From Hyalella azteca (Eukaryota; Arthropoda; Malacostraca; Amphipoda; Hyalellidae): a stretch of DNA of 64,000 nucleotides. The notes beneath the pieces were generated by a model, which ran no database searches, was not told where the DNA came from, and was given only the letters and a program-made list of their open reading frames with translations. Both the position numbers and the translations under genes were made by a program. The stretch spans positions 49,831-113,830 of the forward strand of contig NW_025939050.1 of assembly GCF_000764305.2 (NCBI RefSeq), written 5' to 3'. How positions within the stretch are numbered: position 1 is the first letter of the stretch; each line of letters starts with the position of its first letter. Of the stretch, positions 59,926 to 64,000 are shown in pieces.

Positions 59926-61404
59926 CAAGTCGAGTTGGCTTTGTTTCCTGGCACCAGAGCAGCGGACGAAGATGCGCGTCCGGCAGCAATTAATTAACGG
60001 CCATCGAAGGAGGATTCAGCGACTCTCACAGCCTCAGGTCATCAGAGAAACATTGCTCGCGGGTGAGTCAACGAATCATTTTTAAAAGACTATCATAATA
60101 AAATACGTATGATTTTCCAACAATCATAATTGTTCGGGAATTATGATGTAATCGCAGGGTAATTAGATACGTCGAAACACGTTGGTAAGGGAACTTTAAT
60201 TAATATGACCCGAATTGTGGATACTCATATTTTGCTGTGTGGGTTCATTACCAAAATTTTCAATTGATTCATTTAACATTAAAATTTATTTTTTATCCTA
60301 TTTTCCATTTAAAATTTGATGGTATTTTTTGTATACTAAAAGTTCAAAGAAGCTTGGCGCTCGATTTACATTTCTTCAAATCTTGCAGCAGAATGCACTA
60401 ACACAATGTGCAGGCGCTGGCGTTTCACTCGACTTTGCTAGCAACAATGCGGAGATATGCGTGCATCGCTCTATCGCTATCGATATTCATTGTATGATAG
60501 TCTATTTTCTCGATGTCGTGGAATGCAAGCTGGAAACGTAATAAATTGATCAATATTTTTCCAGCCTTTACACCGCAACATTTTATGTTTTTCGTACTTG
60601 GCGCTCACTTGGACGGAGACTCGTGCGGTTTTTACCAGTCGTCTACCATGAGCAATTGAATTTTATTGGGTTTAATTTACTCTTAGATCTCGACGGGCCT
60701 ATTATAAATTTAACTAATGCATTCGAATCGTCTTGATTTCGTTGCGAAGGAATGAAACAAACTTCAAATTATCTCAGCGGCAGCTAATGAAAGATACAAC
60801 TACTACTTTTTCTTATTTACGAAAAAATTCTTCTAATAAAATAATTATTGCACATCAGAGAAATAACTTCGAATACGAAATGTTTTGTTTTAATACTCCT
60901 CTTAAATAAAGACTTGTGAATCAATATCATCACCTGTTGTTTTATCACCAGAGTGATTTAAAAATCGTGCAAGGTACTTTCAGCGAAATATTGCGCAATT
61001 CTTGATCAAATCAAAGTCCAGACTTCAAAAGTCTTAATACTTTAACGCTTGCAGTAATTCTTACTAAAATATTTGAGGAAAAAATGCGAGTATTTGTTAT
61101 TCGTGAGGCTGACGCAAGAATGCGACCGCCGGTAATCGCGGGAGTGCGTATCTCCCAGCGGACTACATTGTCTGCTGCTGGCAGTGCAGTCTGTCGCCTC
61201 CCTGTGATCTCTGAAAACGTTTCTTGTGCGTTTTTTAGACTCGCGGTATAGAAAGGAGAATCCTCGACCTCGAGATGCGTCGAGAATTTATTCTGGCTCC
61301 TATAATATACAAACTTTAAATGATCCCGGCTCCCATAATATTCCAACTAGAAACCATTCTTTCTCCTATAATCTTCAACGTTAAGATTGTCCAAGATTTA
61401 TTAG
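59926..61404. other. No gene recognised; short degenerate repeat at its end
   Basis: Within it, 61290-61382 holds three GGCTCCTATAATAT-like units spaced ~35 bp. A 111-codon minus frame at 61011-61346 overlaps that repeat and matches nothing I know. Confidence 0.4.
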
Positions 61405-61497
61405 GTCATAATTTCACTCGTTTGCTTGAATCGCAAATTCACAAATAACTTAAAAGCAAAGAAAACTCCACAAAAATTCAAAGTATCTTTAAAAAAA

Positions 61498-61525
61498 ACG
61501 TTTCAGAGTCCAGCTCCATCTCCAG
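61498..61525 (-). ncRNA. Degenerate hammerhead-like core in PLE 3' UTR
   Basis: Minus strand: CTGGAGA in place of CTGANGA, stem II GGAG/CTCT, GAAAC, ACGT. The A-to-G change hits an invariant core position, so this copy is probably inactive. Confidence 0.4.
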
Positions 61526-61601
61526 TTCGAAAGTTCTAGAACACAGATAAATCAGTAATTATTACAGTCAAGATTACAACAAAAAACCTAAGCTGTAAAA
61601 C

Positions 61602-61958
61602 CTACCTATTTACAATTTTAAGCGAGTAAGAGCCAAAAGCTAAATTCAAACTAGGCCTCTGTTTAAAAATATACAATGATTCTAAAATGCGCAGATCAGA
61701 AACACCGGAACTGGAAGCTAAAGCTTTGTAGTCACTGTCAGAAACTGGAACATCGCACTGCTCGGCGTGAGCCCGCGCAGCCGAATGAGGGGGGCGCGTC
61801 AGTAAGTTACCAGTTCTACAACTCCTGCCCCTATGTTCTGTGAGCCTAGAATAAAGATTGCGAGACGTCATCCCGACGTACGCAGATGTACATCGTGCAC
61901 AACTATATTTATATACTAGGGACGCTCGCATTTGCATAGGGAGAGTATTTTTGTACCT
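61602..61958 (-). pseudogene. PLE GIY-YIG endonuclease domain, second copy
   Basis: A 118-codon frame plus stop, exactly the same length as the copy at 6934-7290 when counted from the T-run. It starts RYKNTLPMQMRASLVYKYSC, keeps CARC, SAYVGMT and TEHRG, and ends SLNLAFGSYSLKIVNR. The only methionines near the start (MQM) lie within the conserved region, so they are unlikely to be a real start. Similarity to the first copy is high but with many substitutions, marking a separate subfamily. It is joined to the linker by a -1 frame change at TTTTTTA. Confidence 0.85.
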
Positions 61959-61964
61959 AAAAAA
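61958..61964 (-). promoter_or_regulatory. Candidate -1 ribosomal frameshift site T TTT TTA
   Basis: In the linker frame the codons are TCT TTT TTA GGT, giving the slippery heptamer T TTT TTA in the correct phase (X XXY YYZ). A -1 slip leads straight into AGG TAC AAA, the start of the GIY-YIG frame. Without a slip the linker frame ends after ~15 codons. I could not verify a downstream structure. Confidence 0.35.
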
Positions 61965-62115
61965 GAACCGATTTTAAAATGGTTGACCAATATAACACGA
62001 AGATTAACAATTGCGAAATACTTAGAAACAATAGTTTTAGCCCCCTTGACATAGTTTCGGATGCAGGGCCGATATATGGAAGAGAGCAATAAACAACATC
62101 CCTATACTTTCGCGC
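61959..62115 (-). pseudogene. PLE linker region, second copy
   Basis: Minus-strand frame through DVVYC, SLPYIGPASETMSRGL, KYFAIVNLRVILVNHFKIGSF, matching the linker at 6780-6934 residue for residue apart from substitutions. Upstream, near 62116, a two-base insertion relative to the plus-strand copy breaks the frame close to the inversion joint. Confidence 0.75.
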
Positions 62116-62139
62116 TCCTGAGCAACCTCATTGTCCCGC

Positions 62140-62412
62140 TTGGACATGAATTTACAGCTGTACAATTTAACGAGGTTGCTCCCGAGCGCGACAATAGGGA
62201 TGTTGTTTATTGCTCTATTCCATATTTCGACCCTTCATCCGAAACTATGTCAAGGGAGCTAAAACTTTAGTTTTCTAAGTATTTCGCAAATTTTAATCTT
62301 CGTGTAATATTTGATAACCATTTTAAAATTGGTTCTTTTTCGGTAAAAAGATACTCTCCCTATGCACATGCGAGCGTCCCTAGTTTATAAATATAGTTGT
62401 ACACAATGTGCA
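62140..62412 (+). pseudogene. PLE linker and GIY-YIG start, inverted partner copy
   Basis: Plus-strand copy of the same PLE region: NEVAPERDNRDVVYCSIPYF, then MSRELKL followed by an in-frame stop at 62268-62270, with similarity continuing on to KYFANFNLRVIFDNHFKIGSF and RASLVYKYSCTQCA before it breaks off at ~62412. The T-run here is altered to T TTT TCG. Together with 61405-62135 it forms a palindrome centred near 62137. Confidence 0.75.
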
Positions 62413-63482
62413 CTATGCAATGACAAAATGCGTACAGAAATTTATATATGTGCTCATGTGATGATAATGCATTGTTGACTTAAATTCATTGGCGCATTAT
62501 GTAAATTTTTTAGTTACTAATGAATCTTACTGAACAGAAATTTTTGGTGTGCAAAAGGCGTTCTTAAAATATACACAAAATATCACTAGATGATTACGAA
62601 ATAATTTGAGGAGTTGAAGTAAAGATTTCTGATGATATGCTAACAATTGAAAAATTAAGATATTATTGTACTGGCGGTGCTATTAATTTTATACATACGT
62701 CGAAATTAAGTGAGTCTCATGCGAGGTAATAGAAAGAAACAGTACAGATGCTGCTTGTGCTAATAAATTGATTGCCAGAACAAGCAAACAAAAACGTGAT
62801 TGCATAACTACGCACGGTTTCAAATCTCGTGGTATCTTGAATCCAGAAGTTTCAACCTCACTCCTCGATCGTCTTGCGCCAATTATCAGAGGCCACCTCC
62901 TTAAAACTGGCTCGCATGCAGCACACGTCTTGTTGCAACTAAAGAGACTGCCGAAAAAATTTAGCGAGACTTCAGTAATATGGAAACTTTTTTTAAAGCG
63001 GTTAGCGCGTCATAAAAGCCTTGAATACCAGAAAAAATTGTAACAGACGCGTTTTGCGTCGATTCTTAATTTCATCTGCAATATTGTTCCAGGACTAGCC
63101 TTGTGACACAGCTGCTGCATCCAGAGTTTGGGTTTTGTATTGTTTGCTCGTAGCGGCATAAAAACTGGAATTTATCATTGCTCGTTTAGGCATCTAGACA
63201 AAGATATCGTTTGCATGAATTTACTTTGAGATTTTTAGTTTTTTAAAATTTTCAAACATTTTGGAATAATGGATCTCAAATGTTTTTCATTCTAAATTTA
63301 ATAATTTGTTGTGTGTATCTTTCAACTCAACGTCCGAAATAAATTATTATATAATTTAATAAGTGTTTATTTTTCAATTCGTAGAGCAAGCACCACAAAA
63401 CTGAAACAAACTTATTAGGCATGACACAATAACGTTCTTAAAGATTGCCTATATTGCCTATAAAGAAAAAGAATGCCTATAA
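62413..63482. other. No gene recognised
   Basis: A 91-codon frame at 62768-63043 is Lys/Leu/Arg-rich and unassigned. The end of the stretch has short TGCCTATAAAGAA repeats (63440-63490). Confidence 0.4.
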
Positions 63483-63485
63483 AGA

Positions 63486-64000
63486 ATGCCGGCCAATTCT
63501 AAGCATATTGAAGGTCAAGTTAATGAAGCCAATAAACGACTTGGACTGATCAGACGCTCTTTCGAGTTCCTAGATTCAGAAACGATGAAGCATTTGTTTG
63601 TTGCTGTCGTGCGCCCAAACCCAGAGTTTGGAAACGTCGTGTGGTCACCGAAATTTGAAATGGACAAAAATTTAGTAGAGAGTGTTCCAAGACGCGCAAC
63701 AAGGATAGTTCCGGGCTTGAAAGGCAAGTCCTATGAGGAAAGATTAAAGATTATGAAGCTTCCAAGCCGCAGTTATCGCCGTCTGCGTGGGGAGCTCATT
63801 GAAGTATACAAGTATACTCATGGCTTATACAAGGTTCCGGAAGGATTACTAGAATTTGAAACAAGAACCAACACCAGGGGCCACGGCTATAAACTAAAAA
63901 AACAGCGCTGGAACACATCCATGCGACAACATTTCTTCTCGCTTCGAGTCACCGACATGTGGAACAGCCTCCCTGATAGCATCGTTGACGCTCCGAGTAT
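63486..64000 (+). pseudogene. CR1/L2-like non-LTR retrotransposon ORF2, C-terminal part (runs off the window)
   Basis: Open from just after a stop at 63480-63482 to the window end (~171 codons). It matches the region after the RT catalytic core in CR1/L2-type ORF2 proteins: NEANKRLGLIRRSF, then VVRPNPEFGNVVWSP, then RRATRIVPGLKGKSYEERL, LPSRSYRRLRGELIEVYK and FFSLRVTDMWNSLPDSIV. These correspond to the familiar ANRxLGLIRR, VRPxLEYxxxVWSP, RATKLVPGLxxxxYEERL, LPTLxYRRxRGDLIxxYK and VxxWNxLPxxVV blocks. It starts abruptly without the RT core, so the copy is 5'-truncated, as is usual for these elements. PNPEFG replaces the usual PHLEYG-like motif. The in-frame ATG at 63486 is not a real start. 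Confidence 0.85.

Larger units (their letters stand above)
61405..62135 (-). mobile_element. Penelope-like element 3' fragment, second subfamily
   Basis: On the minus strand, from the junction near 62135: linker region (62115-61958), GIY-YIG domain (61958-61602), then a ~195-bp 3' UTR with a hammerhead-like core, ending in GATTCAAGCAAACGAGTGA (61405 side). The same terminus occurs in the palindromic insert at 6225-6572. The RT domain is missing. It is joined head-to-head with a plus-strand fragment of the same region (62140-62412). No target duplication was identified. Confidence 0.8.

Noticed and set aside
59495..59993. Cluster of Cys-rich open frames
   Set aside because: Shadows of the 59-bp minisatellite; the period shifts frame in every unit, so the same words appear in all three frames.

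Overview
This is AT-rich eukaryotic DNA with no recognisable host gene, rRNA, intact tRNA or bacterial-style operon. All protein similarity I can recognise belongs to transposable elements: a Penelope-like element (PLE), a Tc1/mariner remnant and a CR1/L2-like non-LTR retrotransposon. Together with hAT-type and P-type terminal repeats and a tRNA-headed SINE, this points to an invertebrate animal, perhaps an arthropod; I cannot name the species. Most short open frames look like chance or repeat shadows.

Layout. 2.6-4.2 kb: a non-autonomous hAT-like element with a perfect 8-bp target duplication, whose interior is largely a ~1 kb imperfect palindrome. 5.36-7.57 kb: a PLE with 12-bp target duplications, carrying an inverted copy of its own 3' end, a reverse transcriptase fragment (YVDD) and a GIY-YIG endonuclease, interrupted by a small MITE and by a palindromic PLE terminus that has its own 13-bp duplication. 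8.15-8.46 kb: a SINE with 12-bp target duplications. 15-20.6 kb: short minisatellites and a possible small MITE. 25.8-26.9 kb: a 1,071-bp element with perfect 31-bp terminal inverted repeats resembling the Drosophila P element and a perfect 8-bp duplication. 27.8-29.2 kb: a deleted Tc1/mariner element. 32.9-33.3, 39.6-39.8, 45.2-45.35, 52.5-52.9 and 59.5-59.9 kb: tandem repeats. 46.65-48.5 kb: two adjacent copies of an unidentified terminal-inverted-repeat family. 61.4-62.4 kb: two PLE 3' fragments in opposite orientation. 63.49 kb to the edge: the C-terminal part of a CR1/L2-like ORF2.

Most notable: (1) a hammerhead-ribozyme core (CTGANGA, stem II, GAAAC, palindromic ACGT) at every PLE terminus, consistent with ribozymes known from PLEs; (2) in two PLE copies the linker and the GIY-YIG domain lie in frames offset by exactly -1, meeting at a T-run that in one copy is a canonical T TTT TTA slippery heptamer, so frameshifted expression of the endonuclease is possible; (3) the P-like element; (4) the palindrome-bearing hAT element, which could yield long hairpin RNA if transcribed.
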